From JAIUZI01 sp041594355 (GTDB taxonomy: Bacteria; Pseudomonadota; Alphaproteobacteria; Rhodobacterales; Rhodobacteraceae), in the NCBI GenBank assembly GCA_041594355.1, contig JBFHMM010000011.1:1-32848 (forward strand): a DNA stretch of 32,848 bases, read 5' to 3'. Both the position numbers and the translations under genes were made by a program. Below, piece after piece: positions 22,784 to 31,322 of this stretch (positions within the stretch are counted from its first letter, which is position 1; each line of letters opens with the position of its first letter). The notes below the pieces were generated by a model. The model was not told where the DNA came from. It saw nothing but the letters and a program-made list of their open reading frames with translations, and ran no database searches.

Positions 22784-25285
22784 TTACGCGCGCTCAACTT
22801 TGCAGGCGCATTTCTTGAAGTCGGTCTCTTTCGAGATCGGGCAGGTTGCATCCAGCGTCAGCTTGTTGATCAGCTGTCCTTCATCGAACCACGGCACGAA
22901 CACGACGCCGCGGGGCATTTTGTTGCGGCCACGGGTTTCGACGCGGGATTGCATGTCACCCCGTCGCGAGGAGATCGTGATTTCCTGCCCGCGCCGCAGG
23001 CCACGGTCCTTTGCGTCCTCGGGGTGCATGTAGACGACAGCGGTGGGAAAGGAACGGTGCAGTTCCGGAACCCGTCGCGTCATTGATCCCGAATGCCAAT
23101 GCTCGAGCACACGACCCGTGACCAGCCACAGGTTGAATTCCTCGTCCGGCATTTCCGCAGGCGGTTCGTAGGGGGCAAAGATGATGTTCGCCTTGCCGTC
23201 CGGCTTGCCGTAGAATTGAACACCTTTGCCCTTCTCCACATAGGGGTCATAACCTTCGCGGAAGCGGTACAGCGTTTCCTTGCCGTCCACGACGGGCCAA
23301 CGCAGACCACGCGCCTGGTGATAGGTTTCGAACGGCGCCAGGTCGTGAGCATGTCCGCGGCCAAAATTGGCGTATTCCTCGAACAGACCTTTCTGAACGT
23401 AGAACCCGAAATCTTCGGATTCGTCGTTATCAAAGCCTTCGGCGGTTTCGCTCAGCGGGAACTTGTCGACCACGCCGTTGCGGAACAGGACTTCGTACAG
23501 GGTCTTGGCGCGCAATTCGGGCTTCTGATCCAGCAGTTCGGCGGGCCAGACTTCGTCCGTGGTGAACCGTTTGGAGAATTCCATGACCTGCCAGACATCC
23601 GATTTCGCAACACCAGGTGCCTTGACCTGCTGGCGCCAGAACTGCGTCCGGCGTTCCGCGTTACCGTAGGCGCCCTCTTTCTCCACCCACATGGCGGTGG
23701 GCAGTATAAGATCGGCGGACAGGGCCGTAACTGTCGGATAGGGATCCGACACGACGATGAAGTTCTCCGGGTTGCGGTAGCCCGGATAGCCTTCTTCGTT
23801 CATGTTGGGCGCGGCCTGCATGTTGTTGGTGCACTGCACCCAGTAGGCATTCAGGTCGCCATCTTTCAGCTTGCGGTGTTGCAGCACGGCGTGAAAGCCG
23901 GGCTTCGCCGGGATCGTGCCTTTCGGAATGCCCCAGGCGGTTTCGCAGATGTCGCGGTGCTCTTCCTTCATCACCACCATATCGGCCGGCAGGCGGTGGG
24001 CAAAGGTCCCGACTTCGCGCGCGGTACCGCAGGCGGACGGCTGACCGGTCAACGAGAAGGGCGAGTTGCCGGGTTCCGAGATTTTGCCGACCAGCAGATG
24101 CACGTTGTACATTAGCGAGTTGACCCAGGATCCGCGCGTGTGCTGGTTGAACCCCATGGTCCACAGCGACATTACCTTGCGTTTGGGGTTGGCATATTCG
24201 CGAGCCAGCCTTTCCAGCTGAGCTTCGGGCACGCCCGAGATCTCCGAGACCTTTTCCAGCGTGTATTCGCTGACCGCCTCGGCGTACTCCTCAAACGTGA
24301 TCGGGGTCAGTTTGCCGTGCTTGCCTTCGTGCGAGGGGTTCGCCGCGGCTTCCTCCAACGGGTTGTTGGGGCGCAGACCATAGCCAATATCGGTCGCGGT
24401 TTTGGTAATGTTCACGTGGTTCTTGACGAACTCTTCGTTCACTGCACCGGTCTGGATGATGTAATTGGCGATATAGTTCAGGATCGCGAGGTCGGTCTGC
24501 GGGGTAAAGATCATGCCGTTGTCGGCCAGTTCGAACGAACGGTGTTCGAAGGTCGACAGCACATGCACCTGGCAGCCCGGCTTGGTCAGGCGGGTGTCGG
24601 TCAAACGCGACCACAGGATCGGGTGCATCTCGGCCATGTTGGAGCCCCACAGCACAAACGTGTCTGCGTGCTCGAGGTCGTCGTAGCACCCCATCGGCTC
24701 GTCGATCCCGAAGGTCCGGATAAAGGCTGCAACAGCCGAGGCCATGCAGTGTCGCGCGTTGGGGTCGATGTTGTTGGTGCGCAGCCCGGCCTTCATGAAC
24801 TTCGCTGCGGCATAGCCCTCCCAGACGGTCCACTGACCGGACCCGAACATGCCTACGCTTGTCGGTCCTTTCTTAGCAATGGCCTCCTTGAACTTGGTGG
24901 ACATCACGTCAAAGGCTTCGTCCCAACTGACCGGTTCGAATTCTCCGTTCTTGTCGTAGACACCGTTGGTCTTGCGCAGCAAGGGTGTGGTCAGGCGGTC
25001 CTGACCGTACATTATCTTGGACAGGAAGTAGCCTTTGATGCAGTTCAGGCCGCGGTTCACGGGGGCCTCGGGGTCGCCTTGTGTGGCCACGACGCGGCCA
25101 TCCTTGGTGCCGACGAGGACCGAACAGCCCGTTCCGCAGAACCGGCAGGCAGCCTTGTCCCAGCGGATCGACGGGGCAGACAGCTGCGCCATGGCGCCAT
25201 TGGGAAGCGTGATGCCGGCGGCTGAAGCGGTCGCAGCAGCGGCCGACGCCTTGAGAAAGGAGCGGCGGGAAGTGGGAAGGGTCAT
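22784..25285 (-). CDS. napA: Periplasmic nitrate reductase catalytic subunit NapA
   Basis: NapA reduces nitrate to nitrite in the periplasm using a Mo-bis-MGD cofactor and one 4Fe-4S cluster. The protein is 833 aa, full length. The Tat signal is TSRRSFLKASAAAATASAAG with cleavage near GAMA. The cluster ligands are in CRFCGTGCSVLVG and NRGLNCIKGYFLSK, and the Mo-coordinating Cys is in NARHCMASAVAAF. QHTRGSWVNSLMYNVHLLVG and TGRVLEHWHSGSMTRRVPEL are family-typical. Spacing from napD is 16 bases. No frameshift or lost key residue was seen. Long open frames on the opposite strand are codon-bias shadows. Confidence 0.97.
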   Translation of the reverse strand: MTLPTSRRSFLKASAAAATASAAGITLPNGAMAQLSAPSIRWDKAACRFCGTGCSVLVGTKDGRVVATQGDPEAPVNRGLNCIKGYFLSKIMYGQDRLTTPLLRKTNGVYDKNGEFEPVSWDEAFDVMSTKFKEAIAKKGPTSVGMFGSGQWTVWEGYAAAKFMKAGLRTNNIDPNARHCMASAVAAFIRTFGIDEPMGCYDDLEHADTFVLWGSNMAEMHPILWSRLTDTRLTKPGCQVHVLSTFEHRSFELADNGMIFTPQTDLAILNYIANYIIQTGAVNEEFVKNHVNITKTATDIGYGLRPNNPLEEAAANPSHEGKHGKLTPITFEEYAEAVSEYTLEKVSEISGVPEAQLERLAREYANPKRKVMSLWTMGFNQHTRGSWVNSLMYNVHLLVGKISEPGNSPFSLTGQPSACGTAREVGTFAHRLPADMVVMKEEHRDICETAWGIPKGTIPAKPGFHAVLQHRKLKDGDLNAYWVQCTNNMQAAPNMNEEGYPGYRNPENFIVVSDPYPTVTALSADLILPTAMWVEKEGAYGNAERRTQFWRQQVKAPGVAKSDVWQVMEFSKRFTTDEVWPAELLDQKPELRAKTLYEVLFRNGVVDKFPLSETAEGFDNDESEDFGFYVQKGLFEEYANFGRGHAHDLAPFETYHQARGLRWPVVDGKETLYRFREGYDPYVEKGKGVQFYGKPDGKANIIFAPYEPPAEMPDEEFNLWLVTGRVLEHWHSGSMTRRVPELHRSFPTAVVYMHPEDAKDRGLRRGQEITISSRRGDMQSRVETRGRNKMPRGVVFVPWFDEGQLINKLTLDATCPISKETDFKKCACKVERA

Positions 25286-25301
25286 GGGCTAGGTCTCCCG
25301 T

Positions 25302-25571
25302 TCAATGTGTGGGGTGATCGAGGTCATCCGAACTTTCGTCCAGTTCCTCGAAATGATGGTAGGTCAGTGTGACCGTCAGGACGCCGGGGATCTGGTGCAT
25401 ATCCATGATCTGATCCGAGGCGCGCTTTTCGTCGGTATCTTCGACTGTTACGACAATGCGACCGTCCTGGTGGGCGTGAACTTCGCCACCTTTGGTCGCG
25501 TCGATGGCCGCAATAACACTGGCGGTCAACTGGGGCATCGTGTGGACAAGACATCCGCAGATGTTCAGCAT
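25302..25571 (-). CDS. napD: Nap assembly chaperone NapD
   Basis: NapD is a small cytoplasmic chaperone that binds the NapA Tat signal peptide and holds export until the cofactor is inserted. The protein is 89 aa from ATG 25571 (MLNICGCLVHTMPQLTASVI), with GGAGG upstream. GGEVHAHQDGRIVVTVEDTD and IMDMHQIPGVLTVTLTYHHF, then EELDE, are the ferredoxin-like fold strands of the family. It overlaps the napF stop by seven bases, indicating coupled translation. Confidence 0.92.
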   Translation of the reverse strand: MLNICGCLVHTMPQLTASVIAAIDATKGGEVHAHQDGRIVVTVEDTDEKRASDQIMDMHQIPGVLTVTLTYHHFEELDESSDDLDHPTH

Positions 25572-26068
25572 GTCTGGGCCTCCATTTGGGGTTTCATCTT
25601 GACAAGTTCGACGGCATTGATCGGACAGGACGATACGCACCCTCCGCAGCCGATACATAGATCGAGGTCGATCCGGGGTTCCGATCGACCACCGGTCTGC
25701 ATCTGAAAGCGGATCGCGCCGGCATCGCAGAAATCTTGGCAGGTCCGGCAGTGAACACCGTTGCGCGACAGGCAGTTCGACTTTGCGCTGGCTTTCCAGA
25801 ACCACGGTTGCCTTTCGGCTAGTGCACTTGTTTCGCAGACATCAATGCAGACGCCGCACTGGGTGCAGGCGCCGATTGTTGGGTCAATGATCGGAAAACC
25901 ATCCTTGTCCATCACGATAATGGCTTCGGGACAGGCCGAGGCGCAATCGCCGCATTTTGTGCAGGCATTGACAAACAGACTGTCCGCTACGGCCCCGAAT
26001 GGGCGCAGGGCACCTCGGTCCATGAAGGCGCCGCGCAGGAACGCGCGTCTGGATGTCTGGCTGGTCAA
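25565..26068 (-). CDS. napF: Ferredoxin-type protein NapF
   Basis: NapF is a cytoplasmic iron-sulfur protein that assists NapA maturation. The protein is 167 aa. Cys groups: CTKCGDCASACP, CTQCGVCIDVCE, CRTCQDFCDAGA and CIGCGGCVSSCP. The start chosen is TTG 26068 (TSQTSRRAFLRGAF), because CAGGAGGA (26076-26083 on the reverse strand) sits at ideal spacing and the family normally begins MT..SRRAFLRG. An in-frame upstream codon at 26113 lies ahead of this RBS and is unlikely. It is the first gene of napFDAGHBC. Confidence 0.9.
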   Translation of the reverse strand: MTSQTSRRAFLRGAFMDRGALRPFGAVADSLFVNACTKCGDCASACPEAIIVMDKDGFPIIDPTIGACTQCGVCIDVCETSALAERQPWFWKASAKSNCLSRNGVHCRTCQDFCDAGAIRFQMQTGGRSEPRIDLDLCIGCGGCVSSCPINAVELVKMKPQMEAQTC

Positions 26069-26142
26069 GCCGATGTCCTCCTGATCAAAGCAGCATGTTG
26101 GTCTAGCACCCACTGCGATAGGATGATCGGCGCGATGAAAAC

Positions 26143-26156
26143 TTGATCTGGATCAT
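26143..26156 (-). promoter_or_regulatory. FNR/FnrL-type operator ahead of napF
   Basis: TTGATCTGGATCAT matches the FNR/Crp-family consensus TTGAT-N4-ATCAA at nine of ten specified positions. It is centred about 81 bases ahead of the napF TTG. A class II activator position (-41.5) would put transcription start near 26108, where the reverse strand has a weak -10-like TATCGC (26115-26120). Oxygen- or nitric-oxide-responsive control of nap is known in related bacteria; the particular regulator is inferred. Confidence 0.6.
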
Positions 26157-26467
26157 TTGGTTTCGCCATTTCAGCGGAAAATTTTCGACTAAACATCCGA
26201 AGTTATGAATGCTTTTCCAGTCACGACCGATATTCAAGCAACTTAAGTATTTGAAAAAATTAACTTTGTGAGAGATCAGGGGGCTCTTTTACAGATGCCG
26301 GATACCGAAGAAATACCACCGATATCGCAAAGGGGTGCGGTTGAGCCCAATGTAAATCGAGTTGTGTGGAAAAAATTTTCACACCCAGATTGATGATTCG
26401 GTTTCGCATGTTTTCTTTTCGGGGCGCGGGCAAAGCTGACATCGGAAAACCACGACAATTTTGCTTG
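26157..26467. other. Intergenic region between divergent nap and motB units
   Basis: This AT-rich stretch of about 300 bases has no convincing gene. The short reading frames on the reverse strand (26260-26458) have no recognisable content and no good RBS. The one structural feature seen is an AT-cored inverted repeat at 26364-26384: GTGTG, a bulged g, AAAA, aa, TTTT, CACAC. It could be an operator or a weak hairpin for either transcription unit. Confidence 0.4.
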
Positions 26468-26482
26468 TTAGCTGCCTGTTAA
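26468..26482 (+). promoter_or_regulatory. CtrA-like site upstream of motB
   Basis: TTAG-ctgcctg-TTAA matches the CtrA full-site layout TTAA-N7-TTAA at seven of eight bases and ends 45 bases before the motB ATG. The same TTAG-N7-TTAA arrangement occurs ahead of flgE. CtrA control of flagellar genes is well known in Rhodobacterales; binding here is inferred. Confidence 0.45.
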
Positions 26483-26527
26483 CACACGCTCTGGTATCCA
26501 GATCCTGGGTGAGAAAAGGTGGTGGAG

Positions 26528-27373
26528 ATGGGTGCGCAGACGAATGTCGCGCCGGTCATCATCAAGCGTAAGAAGGTCGTTGGTGGCGGGGGCCACCACG
26601 GTGGCGCATGGAAAGTCGCGTATGCGGATTTCGTGACAGCCATGATGGCTTTCTTCATGCTGATGTGGCTGTTGAACGCGACAACTGAAAAGCAACGCAA
26701 AGGGTTGGCCGATTACTTTTCGCCGACGATTCCGATTAACCGGGTCTCTGGCGGCGGTGACGGCGCCTTTGGCGGTACAAACATGTTTTCCGAAGAGACA
26801 ATGATCAATGACGGGACCGGTGCGACGGCGCGAAACCCGATGACCGCTCGGCAATCTCGGGGGCTGACCGGGCTTGATCAATCCGGTTTTTCCAGGGAAG
26901 AGCTCGATTCATTGTCTGCGGTCGAAGACCTCCTGCAGGGTCGAGGCGGCGAAAGTCTAGTCTCGGTTGAGGCGCGCAAACATGTTGTAACCCGTGTCAC
27001 GGACGAAGGTCTGGTGATCGAGTTGTTTGCGACGGATGATGCGCCGCTGTTTGTCGAGGGAACGGACCACCCGACCGCCTTGCTCAGGGAACTTGCAAAG
27101 GCGATTGTTCAGGCGGCTGACCTGGTGATAAATGCGGTTGCTGTCGGCGGGCACATCCGCGCGCATCCGGTGGTTTTGGCCAAGAATCCAGTGTGGGACC
27201 TGTCCACGGCGCGTGCGAGCCGAACCAGAAAATTGCTGGAAGCTTCCGGACTCGATGCGCAGCGGGTTCACAGGGTGACGGGACATGCGGACCGCAAGCT
27301 TGCCGTGCGCGACCCAATGGCAAACCGAAATAGCCGGATCGAGGTCATTTTGTTGCGCAAGTCGCGCCCCTGA
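26528..27373 (+). CDS. motB: Flagellar motor stator protein MotB
   Basis: MotB anchors the MotA/MotB proton channel to peptidoglycan and drives flagellar rotation. The protein is 281 aa. The start is ATG 26528 (MGAQTNVAPVIIKRKK) after GGTGGAG; two in-frame GTG codons just upstream are less likely. The single membrane helix with the proton-carrying Asp34 is in AYADFVTAMMAFFMLMWLLN. The C-terminal OmpA-like domain shows AVGGHIRAHPVVLAKNPVWD, LSTARASRTRKLLEASGLD and HADRKLAVRDPMANRNSRIE. No motA is present next to it. A 135-base gap with a CtrA-like site separates it from flgE. Confidence 0.9.
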   Translation: MGAQTNVAPVIIKRKKVVGGGGHHGGAWKVAYADFVTAMMAFFMLMWLLNATTEKQRKGLADYFSPTIPINRVSGGGDGAFGGTNMFSEETMINDGTGATARNPMTARQSRGLTGLDQSGFSREELDSLSAVEDLLQGRGGESLVSVEARKHVVTRVTDEGLVIELFATDDAPLFVEGTDHPTALLRELAKAIVQAADLVINAVAVGGHIRAHPVVLAKNPVWDLSTARASRTRKLLEASGLDAQRVHRVTGHADRKLAVRDPMANRNSRIEVILLRKSRP

Positions 27374-27436
27374 AATGCGGCGCGACCTGGCAACCCGCCA
27401 GAAGGTGGGCCTGCAACTTAGATAATTTTTTATCTG

Positions 27437-27451
27437 TTAGCGCGGCGTTAA
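27437..27451 (+). promoter_or_regulatory. CtrA-like site upstream of flgE
   Basis: TTAG-cgcggcg-TTAA has the same TTAG-N7-TTAA layout as the site before motB and ends 57 bases before the flgE ATG. A GCTAAC at 27462-27467 could be an additional half-site on the reverse strand. This suggests that flgEKLI has its own CtrA-responsive promoter. Confidence 0.45.
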
Positions 27452-27508
27452 GCCCCCGCACGCTAACTGTTGCGTCAAGTTTCCCTGAGGCAACAGAAAG
27501 GCGTGTCC

Positions 27509-28810
27509 ATGACCATTTCCTCTTCGCTTAATGCCGGAATTGCGGGCTTGACGGCGAATGCCAGCAGGCTGGCGTCGATTTCGGACAATATCGCGAATTC
27601 ATCGACCTTCGGCTATAAACGCGTCCAGACCGACTTTCATTCGATGGTCATTGCATCAAACGGAGGAACGTATTCCGCCGGGGGTGTGCGCTCCACCACC
27701 CAGCGTATTATCGATCAAAGCGGGCCGCTGGTTTCCACGTCCAACCCCACCGACCTCGCCGTGCGTGGTCGCGGGATGTTGCCTGTCACCAAGGTGTCTG
27801 AACTGAACACCGGGAATGGTGATCCGCAGATGCTGCTTACCACGACTGGATCGTTTCGAACCAATGCCGATGGCTTGCTGACAACCGAATCCGGATTGGC
27901 CCTTCTGGGTTGGCCAGCATTGCCCGATGGCACGGTTCCCAGTTTCCCCCGTGATACCTCCGACGGGTTGGAACCGGTTCAGATCAATGTAAACCAATTC
28001 TCCGGTGAACCCACGACGAGGATGTCCCTCGGTGTGAACTTGCCGGCGACCGAGACCGACAGCACATCGTTGGGTGAAGTGCAAGAATTGTCGGTTGAGT
28101 ACTACGACAACCTGGGAACGTCCGAGAGTATCCGTATCGAATTTTCTCCCACTGTTCCGGCCACTGGTGCATCCAACACCTGGACCATGGTAATGCGCGA
28201 CACTGCATCGGATAACGCCATCATCGGAGAGTATACGCTTACATTCGATGACAGCCGAACAGCGGGCGGTACGCTCGCCACGGTGACGACAGTGGCTGGC
28301 GGAACGTATGATCCCGTGACCGGATCCGTGATTGTAAACGTCGATGGCGGACCGATCGAAATAGATATCGGTATGATTGGCGACAACGACGGAATCACCC
28401 AGCTTTCAGACCGGTTCGCCCCGGTTTCGATCTCCAAGGATGGGCAACCGGTTGGAAACATGACGAGCGTAGAGGTTGATGCCAACGGGCTGGTGCATGC
28501 GTTCTTCGATACCGGTATCACGCGGACGATCTACAAGGTGCCGCTGGTCGATCTGCCAAACCCGAATGGAATGGTTGCGCTTGACCGGCAAACATATGCA
28601 CCATCGCCGGAAAGCGGCACCTATTTCCTGTGGGATGCGGGTGAAGGGCCGACCGGTGACATCGTTTCCTACGCCCGCGAGGAATCCGCGACCGATGTGG
28701 CTGGCGAACTGACGTCGATGATTCAGACCCAACGTGCCTACTCCTCGAACGCCAAGGTCATTCAAACAGTCGATGAGATGTTGCAGGAAACCACCAACAT
28801 CAAACGCTGA
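27509..28810 (+). CDS. flgE: Flagellar hook protein FlgE
   Basis: FlgE polymerises to form the hook, the universal joint between rod and filament. The protein is 433 aa. ATG 27509 (MTISSSLNAGIAGLTANASR) follows a GAAAGG; a codon at 27470 in frame adds 13 unconserved residues. The N-terminal rod/hook motif LASISDNIANSSTFGYKRVQ and the C-terminal VAGELTSMIQTQRAYSSNAK, then VIQTVDEMLQETTNIKR, are the coiled-coil ends shared by axial proteins. PTDLAVRGRGMLPV corresponds to the conserved NPLDLAIxGxGFF stretch. The middle is variable, as usual for hooks. It is exported by the FliI-driven apparatus. Confidence 0.9.
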   Translation: MTISSSLNAGIAGLTANASRLASISDNIANSSTFGYKRVQTDFHSMVIASNGGTYSAGGVRSTTQRIIDQSGPLVSTSNPTDLAVRGRGMLPVTKVSELNTGNGDPQMLLTTTGSFRTNADGLLTTESGLALLGWPALPDGTVPSFPRDTSDGLEPVQINVNQFSGEPTTRMSLGVNLPATETDSTSLGEVQELSVEYYDNLGTSESIRIEFSPTVPATGASNTWTMVMRDTASDNAIIGEYTLTFDDSRTAGGTLATVTTVAGGTYDPVTGSVIVNVDGGPIEIDIGMIGDNDGITQLSDRFAPVSISKDGQPVGNMTSVEVDANGLVHAFFDTGITRTIYKVPLVDLPNPNGMVALDRQTYAPSPESGTYFLWDAGEGPTGDIVSYAREESATDVAGELTSMIQTQRAYSSNAKVIQTVDEMLQETTNIKR

Positions 28811-28861
28811 TCCGAGCAACCGAAAGCCTGTGGCTGCCCTTTATTGACAGGAGCTTAAGTA

Positions 28862-30310
28862 ATGGCGATCACGTCGGCATACAACAACGCGCTCAGCGGT
28901 CTGAACGCCGCCCGCCGCGCGTCAACCCTTGTGTCCGAAAACCTCGCCAATGCCTTAACGCCGGGCTTCGGCCGCCGTTCGTTGGAGTTGGGAACAAATA
29001 CCGCAACCGGCGGCGTTCGTGTTTTGGGTATCGTCCGGCACGGCGACCCGGCCTTGCTGACCAATCGGCGATCGGCGGATTCGGGACAGGCCAGCGCGCA
29101 GGCTTTCGCCGCGTTCTTCAGTCGTCTGGAAACCCTGACAGGAACGGCTACCGACCCGCAAGCAATCACCGCGCGGCTTGCAGAATTTGAGACCAGCTTA
29201 ATTGCGGCTGCAAGCATGCCTGGGTCGCAACAGCGCCTTGATCAGAGCGTTGCAGATGCAAAAGCTCTGATTTCCGCGATCTCGGGCACCGCTGACGGGC
29301 TGCGAGATCTACGTACCCAGGCCGACAAAAATATTGGATTGCAGGTCGATAGAACCAACGTGTTGCTGGCCGACATTCAGGAGCTCAACATCGATATCAC
29401 GTCCGTCAGCAGCTCGGGCGGGAATACGAACACATTATTGGACCACCGCCAAGTGCTGATCGATGAACTGAATAAAATGATACCGGTGAATGTGCTAAAT
29501 CGCGATCACGGGCAGGTAGCGCTGTATTCGCAGGGTGGAGCCATCTTGCTGGATGGCAATCCCGTCGAACTCAGTTTCTCGCCGGCCACCGAAGTCATGC
29601 CCCACATGACCCTTGAAAACGGTTTCCTGTCAGGTCTCGAGATCAACGGAGACCCCGTGCGGACCAGCGGATCCCGGAACGCGCTGATTGGCGGCTCACT
29701 CGAAGCAGAGTTTGCAATCCGGGATGATCTCTCCGTGTCGGCCCAGCAGGACCTTGATGCGTTAACGTGCGATCTGATCAAACGGTTCGATGATCCCGGG
29801 TTGGACCCGACGCTCGGCGCTGACGATGCGGGATTGTTCACGGATAGCGGGTCTGTTCTGGATAGCGCACAAGAAATCGGCGTGGCAGGGCGTCTGGAAA
29901 TCAATGTACGTGTTGACCCGGACGTCGGAGGAGACAGTTGGCGCTTGCGCGCGGGTCTGGGTGCAACCGATCCGGGAGAACCGGGCGATGGGCGCCTGTT
30001 GCAGGGATACGTCGACGCGCTGGATGATGGTCGAAGTCTTGCATCGGGAAACTTTGGGGCCGGCCCGATGTCGGCGGCGGATGTTGCTTCCAGTTTTATG
30101 TCAACGATCATCCGGCAACGCTCCGGCGCCGATGAGAGCCTAAGTTTTGCGGTTACCCATCAAACGGAAATGTCCCGCATAGAATTGGAGCAGGGTGTCG
30201 ATACGGATGCCGAACTGCAATCTCTGATGGCAGTGGAACAGGCCTATGCGGCAAATGCCCGTGTGATCGAAGCACTGGAGTCCATGATGGACACCATACT
30301 GAGGCTATAA
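28862..30310 (+). CDS. flgK: Flagellar hook-associated protein FlgK (HAP1)
   Basis: FlgK forms the first hook-filament junction ring. The protein is 482 aa. The N-terminal motif ITSAYNNALSGLNAARRAST, then LVSENLANALTPGFGRRSLE, and the C-terminal ELQSLMAVEQAYAANARVIE, then ALESMMDTILRL, are typical. The central TLLDHRQVLIDELNKMIPVN, with VALYSQGGAILLDG after it, is the conserved FlgK core. An AGGAG lies just ahead of ATG 28862. It follows flgE by 51 bases and precedes flgL by four. Confidence 0.9.
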   Translation: MAITSAYNNALSGLNAARRASTLVSENLANALTPGFGRRSLELGTNTATGGVRVLGIVRHGDPALLTNRRSADSGQASAQAFAAFFSRLETLTGTATDPQAITARLAEFETSLIAAASMPGSQQRLDQSVADAKALISAISGTADGLRDLRTQADKNIGLQVDRTNVLLADIQELNIDITSVSSSGGNTNTLLDHRQVLIDELNKMIPVNVLNRDHGQVALYSQGGAILLDGNPVELSFSPATEVMPHMTLENGFLSGLEINGDPVRTSGSRNALIGGSLEAEFAIRDDLSVSAQQDLDALTCDLIKRFDDPGLDPTLGADDAGLFTDSGSVLDSAQEIGVAGRLEINVRVDPDVGGDSWRLRAGLGATDPGEPGDGRLLQGYVDALDDGRSLASGNFGAGPMSAADVASSFMSTIIRQRSGADESLSFAVTHQTEMSRIELEQGVDTDAELQSLMAVEQAYAANARVIEALESMMDTILRL

Positions 30311-30314
30311 CATC

Positions 30315-31322
30315 ATGAGCATGACATCTATTGGAGACCTAGCGCAAAGCCTGATGTTGCGCACCCGATCCACTCAATTGAAACAAACGATGAACAGACT
30401 GACCAATGAGCTTGCCAGCGGTCAGGTGTCGGATGTCTCCGTCAGGCTTGGCGGTGACTACTCCTACCTCTCGGACATTGATCGAAACCTGGCGCAGTTA
30501 AGTGGTTACGCACTTGCAACGACCGAGGCTACCGTATTTGCATCCGGGGTGCAGTCCGGTCTGGGGCGCCTGTATGAACGGGCATCCGATCTTGGAGCTA
30601 CTCTGATTGGAATAGGGGAAGGAAGCCTGGAAACCGCACGCATGAATGCGGCTTTTCAGGCGGAAACAGCGTTGCAAGTTACGATTTCTGCACTGAATTC
30701 ACAGATCGCCGGCCGTAGTTTGTTTGGCGGAATGGCAACCGATCGACCACCTTTGGCCGAGGCTGATGTTCTTTTGGACGCACTGCGATCTGCGGTTTCT
30801 GGGTTAACAACGTCTCAGGACATCTCAGAAGCGGCCGCAAACTGGTTCGATGATCCCTCTGGTTTTCGGGCGACAATTTATTCCGGATCTGATGAAGCGC
30901 TGGCTCCGTTTCGTTTGGGTGCAGGAGAGCAGGTGTCAATGACCCTCCGGGCAGATGACCCGGCATTCATCGAGACATTGAAGAATGTGGCTTTGGCCGC
31001 GCTGGCACGAGACGACTCTCTCGGACTGGACATTGCAGAGCAAAACAGCCTGATGCGCAGCTCGGGAGAAGCCCTTTTGGGGGGGAGCGCGACGCTGGGC
31101 CGGCTCAGCGCCGATCTGGGTTTTGCCGAGTCCCGGATCGAAGCAGCAGCCGCTCGCAACGCGGCGGCGAAATCTTCGCTTGAATATGCCAGAACAGAGC
31201 TTCTGGCCGCAGATCCGTATGAAACAGCGACCCGTTTGGAAGAGGTGCAGTTTCAGCTTGAAAGCCTCTACTCGGTAACGGTTCGTACATCCCGCCTGTC
31301 ATTGTTGAGCTTCCTTGAATGA
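30315..31322 (+). CDS. flgL: Flagellar hook-associated protein FlgL (HAP3)
   Basis: FlgL is the second junction protein between hook and filament and belongs to the flagellin superfamily. The protein is 335 aa. The N-terminal helix RSTQLKQTMNRLTNELASGQ, then VSDVSVRLGGDYSYLSDIDR, and the C-terminal TRLEEVQFQLESLYSVTVRT, then SRLSLLSFLE, form the flagellin-like coiled coil. A start at ATG 30321 is equally possible. It overlaps flgI by four bases. It is too divergent in the centre to be a flagellin, and position after flgK supports FlgL. Confidence 0.88.
   Translation: MSMTSIGDLAQSLMLRTRSTQLKQTMNRLTNELASGQVSDVSVRLGGDYSYLSDIDRNLAQLSGYALATTEATVFASGVQSGLGRLYERASDLGATLIGIGEGSLETARMNAAFQAETALQVTISALNSQIAGRSLFGGMATDRPPLAEADVLLDALRSAVSGLTTSQDISEAAANWFDDPSGFRATIYSGSDEALAPFRLGAGEQVSMTLRADDPAFIETLKNVALAALARDDSLGLDIAEQNSLMRSSGEALLGGSATLGRLSADLGFAESRIEAAAARNAAAKSSLEYARTELLAADPYETATRLEEVQFQLESLYSVTVRTSRLSLLSFLE

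Noticed and set aside
23093..25225. Two long plus-strand open frames opposite napA
   Set aside because: They are complementary to an intact, strongly conserved napA and show only codon-bias openness; no motif or RBS was seen.
26260..26458. Overlapping 60-residue minus-strand frames in the nap-motB gap
   Set aside because: No RBS, no recognisable sequence and composition like the surrounding non-coding DNA.
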